62,651 nucleotides of DNA from an uncultured Kangiella sp. (lineage in GTDB: Bacteria > Pseudomonadota > Gammaproteobacteria > Enterobacterales > Kangiellaceae): positions 1 through 62,651 of the forward strand of contig CATNCP010000013.1 of assembly GCA_950096615.1 (NCBI GenBank), in the 5' to 3' direction. The notes below the pieces were generated by a model that saw nothing but the letters and a program-made list of their open reading frames with translations, was not told the origin of the DNA and made no database searches. Within the stretch, counting starts at the first letter, position 1; each line of letters starts with the position of its first letter. Positions 45,008 through 55,988 of this stretch are shown here, piece after piece. Made by a program: the position numbers and the translations under genes.

Positions 45008-45023
45008 ACAGACAAGATAAATA

Positions 45024-45452
45024 TTAGCAAGTATTTCCAGACTCAGGCCAACAGTTGTTACCATTCCAAGTTTTGGCACCCGACTCATTAATGGTCAATG
45101 TTCCATCGCCATCTTGAGAACTTCCAGCTACGGGTGTAGCTGTGATCGTATAGGTTCTAGCCGTGGGAGTAACGATACCTAAGGTATAATAAGCAGTTCC
45201 TCCATCAGCTGGAACTTGAAGAAACGGCAGAGCTGCGCCTTGATAACTAAAGTTATTTGCTGCTTTATAACGCTCTACAGCTTGTGCTGCAGACAACAAA
45301 GCCCCCATCGCATCACCGCGCTTTGAGCGTATGACATAATTTTGATACGAAGGTATAGCAATAGCGGCTAATATCGCCACGATTGCTACAACAATCATCA
45401 CTTCCATCAAGGTAAAACCCCGAGAAGACCTCTTCATTTTAGGTGTTTTCAT
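45024..45452 (-). CDS. pilE: Type IV pilin-like protein, PilE
   Basis: 142 aa prepilin with class III signal: basic leader, cleavage at Gly12 before [17 protein letters not shown], Glu at mature +5. Downstream [19 protein letters not shown] and a C-terminal disulphide pair (CWPESGNTC), the D-loop. In P. aeruginosa the equivalent gene pilE closes the fimU-pilV-W-X-Y1-E operon; order here is identical. Minor pilin priming pilus assembly at the inner membrane. Confidence 0.9.
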   Translation of the reverse strand: MKTPKMKRSSRGFTLMEVMIVVAIVAILAAIAIPSYQNYVIRSKRGDAMGALLSAAQAVERYKAANNFSYQGAALPFLQVPADGGTAYYTLGIVTPTARTYTITATPVAGSSQDGDGTLTINESGAKTWNGNNCWPESGNTC

Positions 45453-45454
45453 TA

Positions 45455-48400
45455 TTACTTATCCTGCTTCCACTTAATTGTTGTTAACGTATCTTTTAAT
45501 CCAAGCTCTTCAGCCCAGTCATCGCCAGCACCAATAGTTTCAGTACCAACCAATGCCGCAGCAGACGTATCATCGGGGAACAACAAGGTAATACCCGGGG
45601 CAATACCTATATAATCTAACTCAGCATAACGGTCAAAACCATCTAAAGTACCATCGTTATTATTGAAACGATCAATAATTGGTGCTCCGTCTAAGATATT
45701 GATACCGTATAACTTATTCGAACCTGTAGCTGGAGAGCAAGCATCCTCTGCATCTCCAGGGCTATAGGTGGTGAAGAACGATCGGTAATTAATCGTGGTT
45801 GAGTCCGAAAGTACTTTCTCACCTTTTGGTAAAGTGATATACCAACCTTCATTATTGGGATAAATATCCGCAATTGAGGCAAAACCTTCAGCACCAGGAC
45901 CGGTAACATCTTTAAGTTCAGACTCTACGATACCCCCGTTGGGGAAGGTCCGAGAGTTGATATATTTATCATAGAACACATACATTCTGTCTGTAGTATC
46001 TTCATTTTTAGGATGTGCTCGATATCCACTACCTATCGCTATCAGGCCAAATTTTTGACCGGCATAGTTAGTAAACACTACATCAGGCTTGTTGAAGAAC
46101 TTACGATTTGAACCATTAGAGTTAACATTGGCAATCAACCCTGCTTGGAATTTAGAGTTATCGGTATCACCCTTTTGAGGTAAGTCGGCTCTATAAATTT
46201 TACCTCCTACATCGGCTACGTAAATGGTGTCTGCAATAGCGTCGTTATTCAAATCAATAATCGTCAGATTTGATGCGACAGCATTGGTTATGCCAGCGCT
46301 AGCCATTTTAGTTGCAAACCCAGTAATTGGAGCACCTGTGTCGGCATCTAGTGCATAAACTGTATTACCTTTTTGACCGATGGTATTAACTGCATAGTTT
46401 GGATTGTCATGCTTCTCATCATAACCGCCGCCAAAGAACAACACTCTACGCTCTGTGCCACCCCACCACATTTTAGCGACGAGAGGTTTTGACCAGGTTT
46501 GGCCTAAATTCGGTAAGATTGTAACCTTTTCATCGTTATAAAACTTAGTCATCGCCTTGCTGTAACCTGATCTAACCGTAAATTTGATTTTCGGAGATGC
46601 TGGGCTGGTGATATCTAACGCATAGTACTCATAACCACCACGTCTTTGGCCGACATATAAAGTTCGCGAATCACCATCAGCTGGCTCAATTTTGCCATCT
46701 CTGTCATTATCCACGACTGAAATGGTAATATCACCATCGAGACCGTAGTTGCGGTTATCAGCTGAAGCTAGAGGCAGGTTTGACTTCCAGTCAGGTACAT
46801 TGCGCATTAACTCTTTTGGAATAAAAGACCAGTTTAATTTACCAGTATCAGGGTTAACTGAATGCAAGAATCCCTGATTTGTGGCTATGTAAACAGTACG
46901 ACTATTAAATTCATCATAGTTAACAACGATTGGACGCGAATGTAGCGGGTCGCCAAAACGCTCTAGTGTCGTTTCTTCACGGTCGCCATCACCATCATAA
47001 TCGATTGGCATTGTTATATTTTTTGCGGAAAGCCAGGCGGTATAATCAATAGATTCAGACTCGGTTGTGCCTAACCCATATAACTCTTGATACTGGGACT
47101 CTTGTAGGTCACCCGTTGTACCAACATCTAGTGTATTTTTACCGTTTCCAGCTAAATCATCACTGAACAAGTTTGTATAAACCGGTGTTGAAAAACCATC
47201 TAAATCTTGTGCGGCACCACCTTTCAACATATTGTCGCCATCGTTGAAGCTTGTCCACGCACTACTTGCCGAAGGGAAGAACTCACCGGTATTTTCATTG
47301 ACAGCTTTGGTACCAATTTTATTTGGCTTCGAAGTATCCTCAGAATGAATTTTACCTTCTTTTAAATAATATTTTTTCAAGTTCCCAGGCCAGTAATTGT
47401 TACTCAATGGACGGAACATGGCTAAAAACACTTCGTTACCAGAACGTAAACGATTACTCTGACTTAAAGGAACACTTGGAGCAACTAGACTACCAGTATC
47501 AACAGTACTTGAGATAGAAGCTTTAAATGCTTCAACCAAAGAGTCCACATCCGTAGCTTCTGCATAACTACCTTCGGCTAGGATATTTCCATCCGCATCG
47601 TAACGTTTAGCTTTGTTAGCAACGTCTTTAAGATACTGCTGAGCTCGAGTATTGGCTAACGAAAAAGCAATGGTGCTTGTGATAACTTGCGACTCATCTA
47701 CATTTGATATTTGTTTATTATTAGCAAGGAATGCAGCCAAATCCATGCTACAGCGCTCACCATCATCATCGTCGCCCTGTCCGTTGTTACCAACATCATT
47801 ACCGATACTGGCGTTACCATTTTCGTCAAAGGTACCAACACAACTGTTCTTTCCAATCATGTCTTCGATGTCATTCTCATAACTATTATAGAATGTATTA
47901 GGCTCACCATCGGATAATAAGATCATATTGTTAGACAGGCTACAAGTATCCGTTATCGGTGACACATATTTGCCACCTACGGGCTTGCTTAACTCACCTC
48001 GGAAGTATTCTGCCCCCTTGAGTAATGCGCCAGCTGTTGGCGTCCCCGAATTGGGAGTCAGGGCTTCAATAGTAGCAAGTAATCGCTGCTTGTGAGTTAG
48101 TCCACTATAGCTATCGGACATTGGACGCACTTCTTGTCTCAAGCGAATATTACCAGTGGTATAACTCATAATACCAACACGAGTACTATCTTCTAAATCA
48201 TTGATAAAGATTTTCGCGGCCTGCTTTAGAACGCTCATTCTCGAAACGCCACTTCCGTCGTGCACCCAGCGATAATAGTAGCCACTTGGAGGGGTGTTGC
48301 CGGTATACCGATACCAACGTCGCGCATTAAATGAATACCATTGTAGGTAATCATCATCGTCTACTTTTGAAGGGAAGTTCCCTCCATTATAATAGAAATA

Positions 48401-48589
48401 ACTATGCGCTTGAGCTTGAACTGTATCCCAAGCCATCGAACCCGACTCATCCAGAACTAATAGAATGTTTGACGGCGTTGTACCACCAAAATAAACCTCA
48501 GTGTCATCACCGAGTACCGGTGAAGATACAAATGCTCCAGCTAATAATGCTGTAGCACCTACTGTAATTTTCCTGATTAATTGATTCAT
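45455..48589 (-). CDS. pilY1: Type IV pilus tip adhesin/assembly protein PilY1
   Basis: About 1044 aa from the ATG at 48589, preceded by GGGGA; a GTG at 48598 is possible. A signal peptide ends near VLG at 30. An N-terminal von Willebrand A region has the MIDAS DESGSM near 50-55 by the longer numbering. A C-terminal seven-bladed propeller covers about 520-1000 with the calcium-type loop DLNNDAIAD near 780, comparable with the Pseudomonas loop that controls retraction, and [12 protein letters not shown] near 640. Gene position between pilX and pilE is as expected. Shorter than the 1161 aa Pseudomonas protein. Confidence 0.92.
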   Translation of the reverse strand: MNQLIRKITVGATALLAGAFVSSPVLGDDTEVYFGGTTPSNILLVLDESGSMAWDTVQAQAHSYFYYNGGNFPSKVDDDDYLQWYSFNARRWYRYTGNTPPSGYYYRWVHDGSGVSRMSVLKQAAKIFINDLEDSTRVGIMSYTTGNIRLRQEVRPMSDSYSGLTHKQRLLATIEALTPNSGTPTAGALLKGAEYFRGELSKPVGGKYVSPITDTCSLSNNMILLSDGEPNTFYNSYENDIEDMIGKNSCVGTFDENGNASIGNDVGNNGQGDDDDGERCSMDLAAFLANNKQISNVDESQVITSTIAFSLANTRAQQYLKDVANKAKRYDADGNILAEGSYAEATDVDSLVEAFKASISSTVDTGSLVAPSVPLSQSNRLRSGNEVFLAMFRPLSNNYWPGNLKKYYLKEGKIHSEDTSKPNKIGTKAVNENTGEFFPSASSAWTSFNDGDNMLKGGAAQDLDGFSTPVYTNLFSDDLAGNGKNTLDVGTTGDLQESQYQELYGLGTTESESIDYTAWLSAKNITMPIDYDGDGDREETTLERFGDPLHSRPIVVNYDEFNSRTVYIATNQGFLHSVNPDTGKLNWSFIPKELMRNVPDWKSNLPLASADNRNYGLDGDITISVVDNDRDGKIEPADGDSRTLYVGQRRGGYEYYALDITSPASPKIKFTVRSGYSKAMTKFYNDEKVTILPNLGQTWSKPLVAKMWWGGTERRVLFFGGGYDEKHDNPNYAVNTIGQKGNTVYALDADTGAPITGFATKMASAGITNAVASNLTIIDLNNDAIADTIYVADVGGKIYRADLPQKGDTDNSKFQAGLIANVNSNGSNRKFFNKPDVVFTNYAGQKFGLIAIGSGYRAHPKNEDTTDRMYVFYDKYINSRTFPNGGIVESELKDVTGPGAEGFASIADIYPNNEGWYITLPKGEKVLSDSTTINYRSFFTTYSPGDAEDACSPATGSNKLYGINILDGAPIIDRFNNNDGTLDGFDRYAELDYIGIAPGITLLFPDDTSAAALVGTETIGAGDDWAEELGLKDTLTTIKWKQDK

Positions 48590-48598
48590 AATCCCCAC

Positions 48599-49216
48599 CT
48601 ACTCGATTGAGTACTCACAAGCTTGTATAGCTTGTGACCACTGATTAATTTCTGTAACTGTATCTCCGGCTTCTGCATAATCGCCATCAACATCAATAAA
48701 ACCTTTACCTCGGTGCTCAAAAAAACTACACCCAAGGTTATTGTCATCGCCTATTCCTGATGACATTCCAGGACATGAAAAGCCGCCACTTGAGCAACCT
48801 CTGTAAAAATTTTCTGTTTGAGCAACCAAAACCCCATCAGCTCCATTGTTATCCATTGTAGGGCTGTTGGCACAATCAGCTATTTTTCCGTCTGCCCCAA
48901 TACATGTTGTGAAGCTATTTGTATGGGCTAATAGAGTTGGAATATGACCGGTATTCGGGGCTGGGAGCACTGTGCCACTCACAAAAGTCTGTTGAAAACC
49001 ACCTGGAAGACGGTCTCTATAAGATTGTGTAACGGCGTTATTTGATGTTTGTGCTATATGAAAAGATACACTTTTCTCATGAATGTTATTAGCTTGTTTC
49101 TGAGACAAAATACCTGAGCGCATTACTGCTAACCCCACAACTGTCAAAGCTACAAAGAACAACATGACTAATACTAGAGAAGCTCCATTTTGATTTCTTA
49201 ATAATTGGTAACTCAT
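48599..49216 (-). CDS. pilX: Minor pilin PilX
   Basis: 205 aa. Short leader with Gly before ASLVLVMLFFVALTVVGLAVM; like other PilX/GspK proteins it lacks the Glu at +5. The extracellular domain has several Cys and a DVDGDY loop. Encoded between pilW and pilY1, stop one base before the pilY1 GTG, so coupled. Component of the pilus-tip priming complex. Confidence 0.88.
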   Translation of the reverse strand: MSYQLLRNQNGASLVLVMLFFVALTVVGLAVMRSGILSQKQANNIHEKSVSFHIAQTSNNAVTQSYRDRLPGGFQQTFVSGTVLPAPNTGHIPTLLAHTNSFTTCIGADGKIADCANSPTMDNNGADGVLVAQTENFYRGCSSGGFSCPGMSSGIGDDNNLGCSFFEHRGKGFIDVDGDYAEAGDTVTEINQWSQAIQACEYSIE

Positions 49217-49220
49217 TCTA

Positions 49221-49916
49221 TTAACTACCTATTTCTGAAAGGTTGTGCGGTCTATTTAATATCGCTACAGTTGCAGAATAGACCTGTCGTATTTTTTTAT
49301 CGGTAAAACCAGTAAGGTTTTGATCAAGTACGACATAATCCTTACTAGCTGGCGCATCAGGGATAGATTTTTCTGAGCGCAACAGAACTCCAAAACGGAC
49401 ACTTTCTACGGCTGTTGGGTCAGAAATATTATCAGCAGTGACATACTTCACCCCACCACCAGCACCGGAATAACCATACAAGACTTGGAATGATTCAACA
49501 CCATCTATCATTGGCTGGCCATTACACATCAACGTATTGCCGTTAAGTGAGTAAGTGTTGATAACAACATTGGTTACAGCAGTACCGTTACAATCAAAGT
49601 CGCCCTCATATTGAATGGCAAGAGTATCAGAAGCAGCTCCACCACCATCTTTGAAACCCGCAGCTAAAGGCGTAGCCATCGACTGACTTTGCAGATCATT
49701 CCTCGTCCAACCTGCATGTCGAATATCATTTTTCAACACTTGCAATGCAAGCTGGCCATCGTTTTGTATATTCAAAATATTTTGGTTCACTGCATTCGTT
49801 TTCTTACTAGACAAATACACCGTTGCAGCCGCTGCTACCAAAAGCAATGACAGCGCTAAACCAACCATTAATTCGACAATTGTAAAACCTTTGTTATATC
49901 GCATCATCAACAGCAC
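49221..49916 (-). CDS. pilW: Minor pilin PilW
   Basis: 231 aa. Prepilin peptidase site NKG before FTIVELMVGLALSLLLVAA, Glu at +5; then SSKKTNAVNQNILNIQNDGQ and LKNDIRHAGW, which are PilW family sequences. The likely start is the Met four codons in (MRYNKG). Four bases before pilX. Confidence 0.9.
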   Translation of the reverse strand: MLLMMRYNKGFTIVELMVGLALSLLLVAAAATVYLSSKKTNAVNQNILNIQNDGQLALQVLKNDIRHAGWTRNDLQSQSMATPLAAGFKDGGGAASDTLAIQYEGDFDCNGTAVTNVVINTYSLNGNTLMCNGQPMIDGVESFQVLYGYSGAGGGVKYVTADNISDPTAVESVRFGVLLRSEKSIPDAPASKDYVVLDQNLTGFTDKKIRQVYSATVAILNRPHNLSEIGS

Positions 49917-49917
49917 C

Positions 49918-50499
49918 TTATGGAATCAACTCAATAAAAACACAGTCTTCTGAACTTTCATCTAAACCAAACTGGGTATGACAACGTGTTTTAGGACCAT
50001 TTAAGTTCGCAGAACCATCCGTATCTTCGCGAACGTCTGGACTCCAGGACGCATAGATAATATGCATTGAGCCTGGGCTACAGTTGTCTGCGTCCGTTGT
50101 TGGAACATCAATACATGCAGCGCCCATTTTTGGGTTAGGGATACCGGTAGCTATAAGAGCCTCGCAAGTTTGAGCAATGTTTGTTTGTGCTTGCTCTTCA
50201 GCAGTACAAGTTGTTGAGTTACACTTTGCTGGTGGATTTGTACACCAGTCATTTCCACTTGCGCTATAGGTATTATTGCCCGTTTCGTCAGAGTGAATAA
50301 ACTCATATTCCGTACGCATTAAATCGGCAACACCCTCTACGACTGCTACCGCCTGAGATTTCGAATAGCTTTCTTGAGATGTGTTCAATGACTTAACTTG
50401 AAGAGCCGCCACGCCCAGCATCCCAACCGCCATAACCAATATAGTAATTAAAACTTCTATTAAACTGATACCAGATATTTTATTCTTCATAATAAACAT
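49918..50499 (-). CDS. pilV: Minor pilin PilV
   Basis: 193 aa. Cleavage after KISG before ISLIEVLITILVMAVGMLGVA, Glu at +5, and AALQVKSLNTSQESYSKSQA as in PilV. The start may be the Met at codon 4. The soluble part is rich in Cys. Adjacent to pilW by one base. Confidence 0.9.
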   Translation of the reverse strand: MFIMKNKISGISLIEVLITILVMAVGMLGVAALQVKSLNTSQESYSKSQAVAVVEGVADLMRTEYEFIHSDETGNNTYSASGNDWCTNPPAKCNSTTCTAEEQAQTNIAQTCEALIATGIPNPKMGAACIDVPTTDADNCSPGSMHIIYASWSPDVREDTDGSANLNGPKTRCHTQFGLDESSEDCVFIELIP

Positions 50500-50505
50500 A
50501 CTCAG

Positions 50506-51003
50506 TTAGCAACTAGCATCAATGACTTTAATGCTACCAGCGGTGTTAACAGTGACAACTTTTGCCTTACCTTTACCATCACAAAACTTAACCCCATCTC
50601 CAGCCCCCCATGGATTATTCGTTGTAGCATAACCATTTGGCCCGAATGTGACGCTATCCTTATCAGCTTTGGTGGAAGCTTTAAAACCGTCAGCAATCGC
50701 TTTGCTTGTATCAAGCTCATTACCATTAGAAACCACTCGCCAACCATTACCCCAATTATTCCCGACTGGCTCAAGAGTCACATTCGTCTTGCGCTTTATT
50801 GCTTCGCTGCGAGCCATAGATATTGATGAGAAAAGATCATTAGATACAGCAGTTAATTTATTACTGCGCATTAAATTGCCAATAGATGGTACGGTCAGTG
50901 CTGCAATCACAGCCAATAATGCTATTGCTGTCATTAGCTCTACAATTGTAAATCCACGTGTTTTTAATATCATTGTATGTCCAGACATAATTAAACTACC
51001 CAC
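50506..51003 (-). CDS. Minor pilin FimU/FimT (GspH-type)
   Basis: Up to 165 aa. Three in-frame starts; the Met at codon 11 (MILKTRG) gives a normal short leader before FTIVELMTAIALLAVIAAL. GspH fold signature SMARSEAIKRKTNV follows; a C-terminal Cys pair is present (FCDGKGK; DASC). First gene of the pilin operon, as fimU is in Pseudomonas. The choice between FimU and FimT names is open. Confidence 0.87.
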   Translation of the reverse strand: MGSLIMSGHTMILKTRGFTIVELMTAIALLAVIAALTVPSIGNLMRSNKLTAVSNDLFSSISMARSEAIKRKTNVTLEPVGNNWGNGWRVVSNGNELDTSKAIADGFKASTKADKDSVTFGPNGYATTNNPWGAGDGVKFCDGKGKAKVVTVNTAGSIKVIDASC

Positions 51004-51058
51004 GGTTAGTTATACCTAACTACTATTAAATAAGCATACTATCTTAGACAAGCGGTAC

Positions 51059-51091
51059 AAAAAAGCCGATAAACGGTAATTTATCGGCTTT
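51059..51091 (-). terminator. Intrinsic terminator of the ribF-ileS-lspA-fkpB-ispH transcript
   Basis: AGCCGATAAA (51064-51073), loop cggtaa, TTTATCGGCT (51080-51089), with TTTTTT on the minus strand. Separates ispH from the pilin operon, which must have its own promoter in 51004-51058. Confidence 0.85.
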
Positions 51092-51129
51092 AAGTAATTA
51101 ATTTATAAGAATTTTAATGCAGAGTTGAC

Positions 51130-52065
51130 TTAACTGGGGCGTAACTCACTAGGCAGGACAAAAACGATATTTTCTTCAACGCCATCTGATTCTTTCGGAT
51201 TAATACCACCCTGAGACTCAAGGTATTTAATCACATCTTGAACTAATACTTCTGGAGCTGATGCTCCAGCAGTGACTCCAACTCTGTCAATATCTTTCAA
51301 CCAAGCTGGATCAATCTCGCCCGCATTATTAATAAGGAAAGAGCGAGTGCCTTCATTTTCAGAGAGTTCTTGTAAGCGACTTGAGTTAGAACTATTTTGC
51401 GCGCCAACAACCAAAATCAAGTCACAATCAGTAGCCAGCTGCTTTACAGCATCTTGACGGTTTTGAGTCGCATAACAAATATCATCTTTCTTAGGCCCTT
51501 GAATTTTAGGGAATTTTTCTTGAAGCGCTGCGACGAGACGCTGGGTATCATCGACTGACAAAGTCGTTTGAGTAACGTAAAACAACTGCTCAGGGTTCTT
51601 CACATCCAGCTTAGCCACGTCTTTCTCATCTTCGACTAAGTAAATACCAGAGTCTGGATTATCATACTGCCCCATAGTGCCCTCAACTTCTGGGTGACCT
51701 TTGTGGCCAATCAGAATGCACTCTTCATTGCGACGACTGTGGCGAGCCACCTCCATATGAACCTTAGTCACCAGTGGACATGTAGCGTCAAATACCTTCA
51801 AGTTGCGCTCTTCTGCATCACGGCGTACCTGTTGAGAAACACCATGCGCGCTAAATATTAGAGTCGAATCTCTTGGCACATCATTGAGGTCTTCAATGAA
51901 TACAGCGCCTTTTTCGCGCAAACCGTCGACTACAAACTTGTTGTGTACCACTTCATGCTTCACATAAATTGGCGCACCAAACAGCTCAATCGCACGATTC
52001 ACAATTTCAATCGCTCGATCAACGCCAGCACAGAAGCCACGGGGATTTGCTAATACTATTTCCAA
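51130..52065 (-). CDS. ispH: 4-hydroxy-3-methylbut-2-enyl diphosphate reductase
   Basis: Last step of the MEP isoprenoid pathway, HMBPP to IPP and DMAPP, with a [4Fe-4S] cluster. 311 aa; cluster cysteines Cys12, Cys96 and Cys197 fall exactly at E. coli positions ([28 protein letters not shown]). TAGASAPE and the substrate-binding His residues are present. Last of the ribF to ispH group. Confidence 0.97.
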   Translation of the reverse strand: MEIVLANPRGFCAGVDRAIEIVNRAIELFGAPIYVKHEVVHNKFVVDGLREKGAVFIEDLNDVPRDSTLIFSAHGVSQQVRRDAEERNLKVFDATCPLVTKVHMEVARHSRRNEECILIGHKGHPEVEGTMGQYDNPDSGIYLVEDEKDVAKLDVKNPEQLFYVTQTTLSVDDTQRLVAALQEKFPKIQGPKKDDICYATQNRQDAVKQLATDCDLILVVGAQNSSNSSRLQELSENEGTRSFLINNAGEIDPAWLKDIDRVGVTAGASAPEVLVQDVIKYLESQGGINPKESDGVEENIVFVLPSELRPS

Positions 52066-52101
52066 GAGATTACCTACAGCAGTTCAGTATGGATAACGGC
52101 T

Positions 52102-52545
52102 CTATTGTCTCACTTCGACAATTTCAATTTCAAGGATTATATCTTGATCGGCCAGTGGGTGATTAAAATCTACTTTAACGGAATGTCCTTTAACTTCCCG
52201 AATCATGCCAGGAACAGTACCGCCCATCATGTCTTCAAAGGCAATAATCGAACCTTCTTCAATTTTTACGTCCGCAGAGAATTGATTAATATCCATAAAA
52301 TGCACGTCGTCGGGATTCGCAGGACCGAAAAAGTCAGAACCGTGGATGTCTAACTTTTTTTCATCGCCAGCTTTTAATCCCAGTAGCGACTTTTCAATCA
52401 CGTCCGTTAGGCTTCCATCGCCCATGATAAACCAAACGGGCTTACCATTGACGCGGGTGCTATCAGCCGCCGAGCCATCTTTCAACAAAACGTTGAAATG
52501 TACCAATGCTTTTGAGTCAGTAGTAACTGTATTGTCTGTTGTCAT
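52102..52545 (-). CDS. fkpB: FKBP-type peptidyl-prolyl isomerase, SlpA type
   Basis: 147 aa cytoplasmic prolyl isomerase/chaperone. Opens with VHFNVLLKDGSAADSTR, then GDGSLTDVIEKSLLGLKAGD, the inserted flap (FFGPANPDDVHFMD) and VDFNHPLADQDIILEIEIVEV, all of the SlpA/SlyD group. No His-rich tail, so FkpB rather than SlyD. Between lspA and ispH as in E. coli. Confidence 0.93.
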   Translation of the reverse strand: MTTDNTVTTDSKALVHFNVLLKDGSAADSTRVNGKPVWFIMGDGSLTDVIEKSLLGLKAGDEKKLDIHGSDFFGPANPDDVHFMDINQFSADVKIEEGSIIAFEDMMGGTVPGMIREVKGHSVKVDFNHPLADQDIILEIEIVEVRQ

Positions 52546-52575
52546 AAAATCTTATTAGGGGTTAGATTGAGAAGT

Positions 52576-53094
52576 CTAAGAAACTTTCTTCTCATCTTTT
52601 GATTCAGGATTCTTAAATGTGTCGATGATCAGCAAGCCAACGCCGATGAGAATCACACTATCCGCGATATTAAAGGTTGGCCAGTGATAGCCTTCTTTTG
52701 AGACGTACCAGTCGATAAAATCAATCACGTAGCCGTAAGCTAGCCGATCATAAAGATTACCTATAGCACCACTCAATATTAGAGCCATGCCAATATTGGC
52801 TAACTTATGGCTTTTTGGTGTTTTATACATCCAAACCAATAAAGCCACACTGATGCCGATGGCAATCACGGTAAACAACCAACGCTGCCAGCCGCCTGCA
52901 TCGCCTAGAAAGCTAAATGCAGCGCCATAGTTATAAGCTAGATTGAGATCAAAGTGAGGCATCACCTCAATAATAGGACCGCCATAAACTGGCGCTAAGT
53001 TAGCGTCGGCCCAAATTTTAGTTATCTGATCGATGACCAGAAAAATCACCGTAATCCATAACCATACTAAGCCTGACTGCTTGAATTTATCCAA
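52576..53094 (-). CDS. lspA: Lipoprotein signal peptidase
   Basis: 172 aa inner-membrane aspartic protease that removes lipoprotein signal peptides, so it is needed for the several lipoproteins encoded here (BamC, the TlpA-like protein and others). Four TM helices. The catalytic Asp pair is about Asp125 (VIDFID) and Asp145 (FNIADS); NYGAAFSFL and GAIGNLYDR are conserved. 23 bp after ileS. Confidence 0.95.
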   Translation of the reverse strand: MDKFKQSGLVWLWITVIFLVIDQITKIWADANLAPVYGGPIIEVMPHFDLNLAYNYGAAFSFLGDAGGWQRWLFTVIAIGISVALLVWMYKTPKSHKLANIGMALILSGAIGNLYDRLAYGYVIDFIDWYVSKEGYHWPTFNIADSVILIGVGLLIIDTFKNPESKDEKKVS

Positions 53095-53117
53095 TGCTAA
53101 GTTCCTCGCTATGATTC

Positions 53118-55925
53118 TTAAGCGTAATGACGGACTTCACCGTCACCCACGACATTTTCAACACAACGATTACAAATCGTCGGGTGGTCGCTATTAGAAC
53201 CAACGTCTTCACGATAATGCCAGCAACGCTCGCACTTTTCAGCGTCTGATGCATTGATGGTTAACTTTAAACCTTCGATATCGGTCGACTCGCCATCATC
53301 ATTGTTAACTAACTTGGCCTGAGACGTAATGAAAACAAAGCGTAATTCATCTTCCAGCTTACTCAACACGGCATAAAGCTTCTCATCAGCATGGATAGTA
53401 ACTTCCGCTTGTAGTGAGCCACCAATCACACCTTCTTTACGCTTTACTTCAATTGATTTGTTAATAGCATCTTTAACGTTCGATAAACGATCCCAATCTT
53501 CAGCCGTGATAGTAGCATTCTCCATTGGGAATAAGCCCTCATACCATTCTGAAATAAAGACCGTTTTCTCACGCTCGCCATTCGCTGGCTTTGGTAATAG
53601 TGGCCAGATTTCATTAGCCGTAAAGCTTAAAATAGGCGCCATCCAACGGGCCAGTGCTTCAACGATATGATACAAGGCCGTCTGACAAGAACGCTGCGCT
53701 TTGGAACCGCGCTTAGCCGTGTACTGACGATCTTTAATGATATCTAAGTAGAAGCTACCCATATCAATCGAGCAGAAATGGTGAATTTTCTGCGCGACAA
53801 CCCAGAAGTTATAGTTCTCGTAGGCGTCAATGATTGCAGACTGTGCTTGATAAGCGGCATCCACCGCCCAGCGGTCCAACGGCAACAATTCATCTTTAGC
53901 TAATAAGTCCGTCGATGGCTCGAAACCTTCAAGATTCGCTAATAAGAAGCGCGACGTATTGCGTAAACGGCGGTAAGTATCACCGGTACGCTTTAGAATT
54001 TCATCAGAAACCGCCATCTCGCCACGGTAGTCTGCTGAAGAAACCCATAAGCGCAATACATCAGCACCGAGCTTATTGATCACATCATTTGGCGCCATGA
54101 CGTTGCCTTTCGACTTCGACATTTTCTCGCCTTTACCATCAACCACAAAACCGTGGGTTAAGCAGTGCTTATAAGGTGCATGGCCATGGATACCCACCGA
54201 TGTTAATAATGACGACTGGAACCAACCACGGTGCTGATCTGAGCCTTCTAGATACAAATCTGCTGGTTGACGTAAATATTCTCTTGCGCTCAATACGCAG
54301 TAATGAGTCACACCCGAATCAAACCAAACGTCCAAAGTATCATCAATTTTTTCATACTTGTCTGCGTCAACATAATCAGCGGCATCTAAGTCATACCAGG
54401 CCTGAATACCCTTCTCTTCGATCAAGTTCGAAACTTTGTCCATCAACTCAGCGGCGTCTGGATGTGGCTGACCATCTTTCTTGTCGATAAATAAGCACAA
54501 AGGAACGCCCCAAGTACGCTGGCGCGAAATACACCAATCAGGACGATTCTCAACCATAGATTCGATTCGCGCTTGGCCCCAATCAGGAACCCACTTAACT
54601 TTTTTGATTTCCTGCATCGCCGTCGACTGCAAACCGTTTTGCGACATGGAAATAAACCACTGAGGAGTGGCGCGATAAATCAATGGGGTCTTAGTTCTCC
54701 AGCAATGTGGATAACTGTGACGAATTTTATCTTGGTGTAATAGCTTACCGTTCTCAACCAAATGCTCAACGATCGGCTGGTCGACTTTATAAACGTGCTG
54801 GCCATTGAAAATAGGCGTGTCGTCTGAGAAGACACCGTTCGCCATCACATAGTTCAATAAACCAATGCCGTACTTTTTCACCACCTGGAAGTCGTCTGGA
54901 CCATGATCCGGTGCCGTATGAACCAAACCAGTACCAGCATCCGTAGTCACATGCTCACCAACAATCACAGGCAATGTTTTGTCGTAGAACGGATGGTTAA
55001 TCTGTAAGTTTTCTAATTTCTCACCAGTGGTTGTAGCGATAACTTCGTAGTCGGTGATCTCAGCTTCTGCCATCACTTGCTTATACAAGTCTTCAGCCAG
55101 CACGAACTGCTCATCGCCCGCATCTGTTTTTGCTTTGACTAACACATAGCGGAAATCTGCATGAACTGTAACCGCTTGGCTTGAAGGGAGCGTCCAAGGC
55201 GTCGTCGTCCAAATAACGACCGAAGTGTTCTTACAATCAGCACCATCAAACGCTTTTTCAAAACCTTCTGTATCAGCCAGCGGATAGCGAACATAAATTG
55301 AGAACGAGGTCTTATCCTGATACTCAACTTCCGCTTCCGCCAACGAGGAACCACCAACCACACTCCAATAAACAGGCTTCTCGCCTTTGTGCATGTGGCC
55401 ATTTTTTACCAGCTTCGATAGCGCACGAACAATGTTCGCTTCAAAGCTAAAGTTCATGGTTTTATAAGGGTTGTCCCACTCGCCTAAAACGCCAAGACGT
55501 TCAAAGTCCTTCATCTGACCCTGAACCTGCTTTTCAGCATAGTCACGGCATTTCTGACGGAAATCAGCATGAGACACTTTCTGTCCCGCTTTACCGACCT
55601 TCTTTTCAACCACATTCTCAATCGGTAAACCGTGGCAATCCCAACCTGGTACGTATGGGCTATCATAACCACTGATGGTTTTGCTTTTTACCACGATATC
55701 TTTCAGAATTTTATTCACTGAGTGACCAATATGGATATTGCCGTTGGCGTACGGAGGGCCATCGTGCAAAATAAATTGCTCGCGCCCTGCTCGTGCTTTA
55801 CGAATTTCGCCATACAAATCGTTTTTGTCCCACTCCGCCAACATTTTTGGCTCACGATTAGGCAAGTTACCACGCATCTCAAACTTAGTTTTCGGTAAGT
55901 TTAGTGTGTCTTTATAGTCACTCAT
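53118..55925 (-). CDS. ileS: Isoleucyl-tRNA synthetase
   Basis: Charges tRNA-Ile. 935 aa class I synthetase. HIGH motif in [13 protein letters not shown] near 57-69, editing domain with [11 protein letters not shown] and [17 protein letters not shown] in [10 protein letters not shown] near 602, and a C-terminal zinc ribbon (CERCWHYR and CNRC near 897-922). Length and zinc domain are of the bacterial IleS1 type, normally mupirocin-sensitive. Follows ribF. Confidence 0.97.
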   Translation of the reverse strand: MSDYKDTLNLPKTKFEMRGNLPNREPKMLAEWDKNDLYGEIRKARAGREQFILHDGPPYANGNIHIGHSVNKILKDIVVKSKTISGYDSPYVPGWDCHGLPIENVVEKKVGKAGQKVSHADFRQKCRDYAEKQVQGQMKDFERLGVLGEWDNPYKTMNFSFEANIVRALSKLVKNGHMHKGEKPVYWSVVGGSSLAEAEVEYQDKTSFSIYVRYPLADTEGFEKAFDGADCKNTSVVIWTTTPWTLPSSQAVTVHADFRYVLVKAKTDAGDEQFVLAEDLYKQVMAEAEITDYEVIATTTGEKLENLQINHPFYDKTLPVIVGEHVTTDAGTGLVHTAPDHGPDDFQVVKKYGIGLLNYVMANGVFSDDTPIFNGQHVYKVDQPIVEHLVENGKLLHQDKIRHSYPHCWRTKTPLIYRATPQWFISMSQNGLQSTAMQEIKKVKWVPDWGQARIESMVENRPDWCISRQRTWGVPLCLFIDKKDGQPHPDAAELMDKVSNLIEEKGIQAWYDLDAADYVDADKYEKIDDTLDVWFDSGVTHYCVLSAREYLRQPADLYLEGSDQHRGWFQSSLLTSVGIHGHAPYKHCLTHGFVVDGKGEKMSKSKGNVMAPNDVINKLGADVLRLWVSSADYRGEMAVSDEILKRTGDTYRRLRNTSRFLLANLEGFEPSTDLLAKDELLPLDRWAVDAAYQAQSAIIDAYENYNFWVVAQKIHHFCSIDMGSFYLDIIKDRQYTAKRGSKAQRSCQTALYHIVEALARWMAPILSFTANEIWPLLPKPANGEREKTVFISEWYEGLFPMENATITAEDWDRLSNVKDAINKSIEVKRKEGVIGGSLQAEVTIHADEKLYAVLSKLEDELRFVFITSQAKLVNNDDGESTDIEGLKLTINASDAEKCERCWHYREDVGSNSDHPTICNRCVENVVGDGEVRHYA

Positions 55926-55988
55926 CGAAATGATTACTCTGTTTAGTTAATTCTGAAGGTTATGTTCTGTTAGCTACTTTATTAAAAA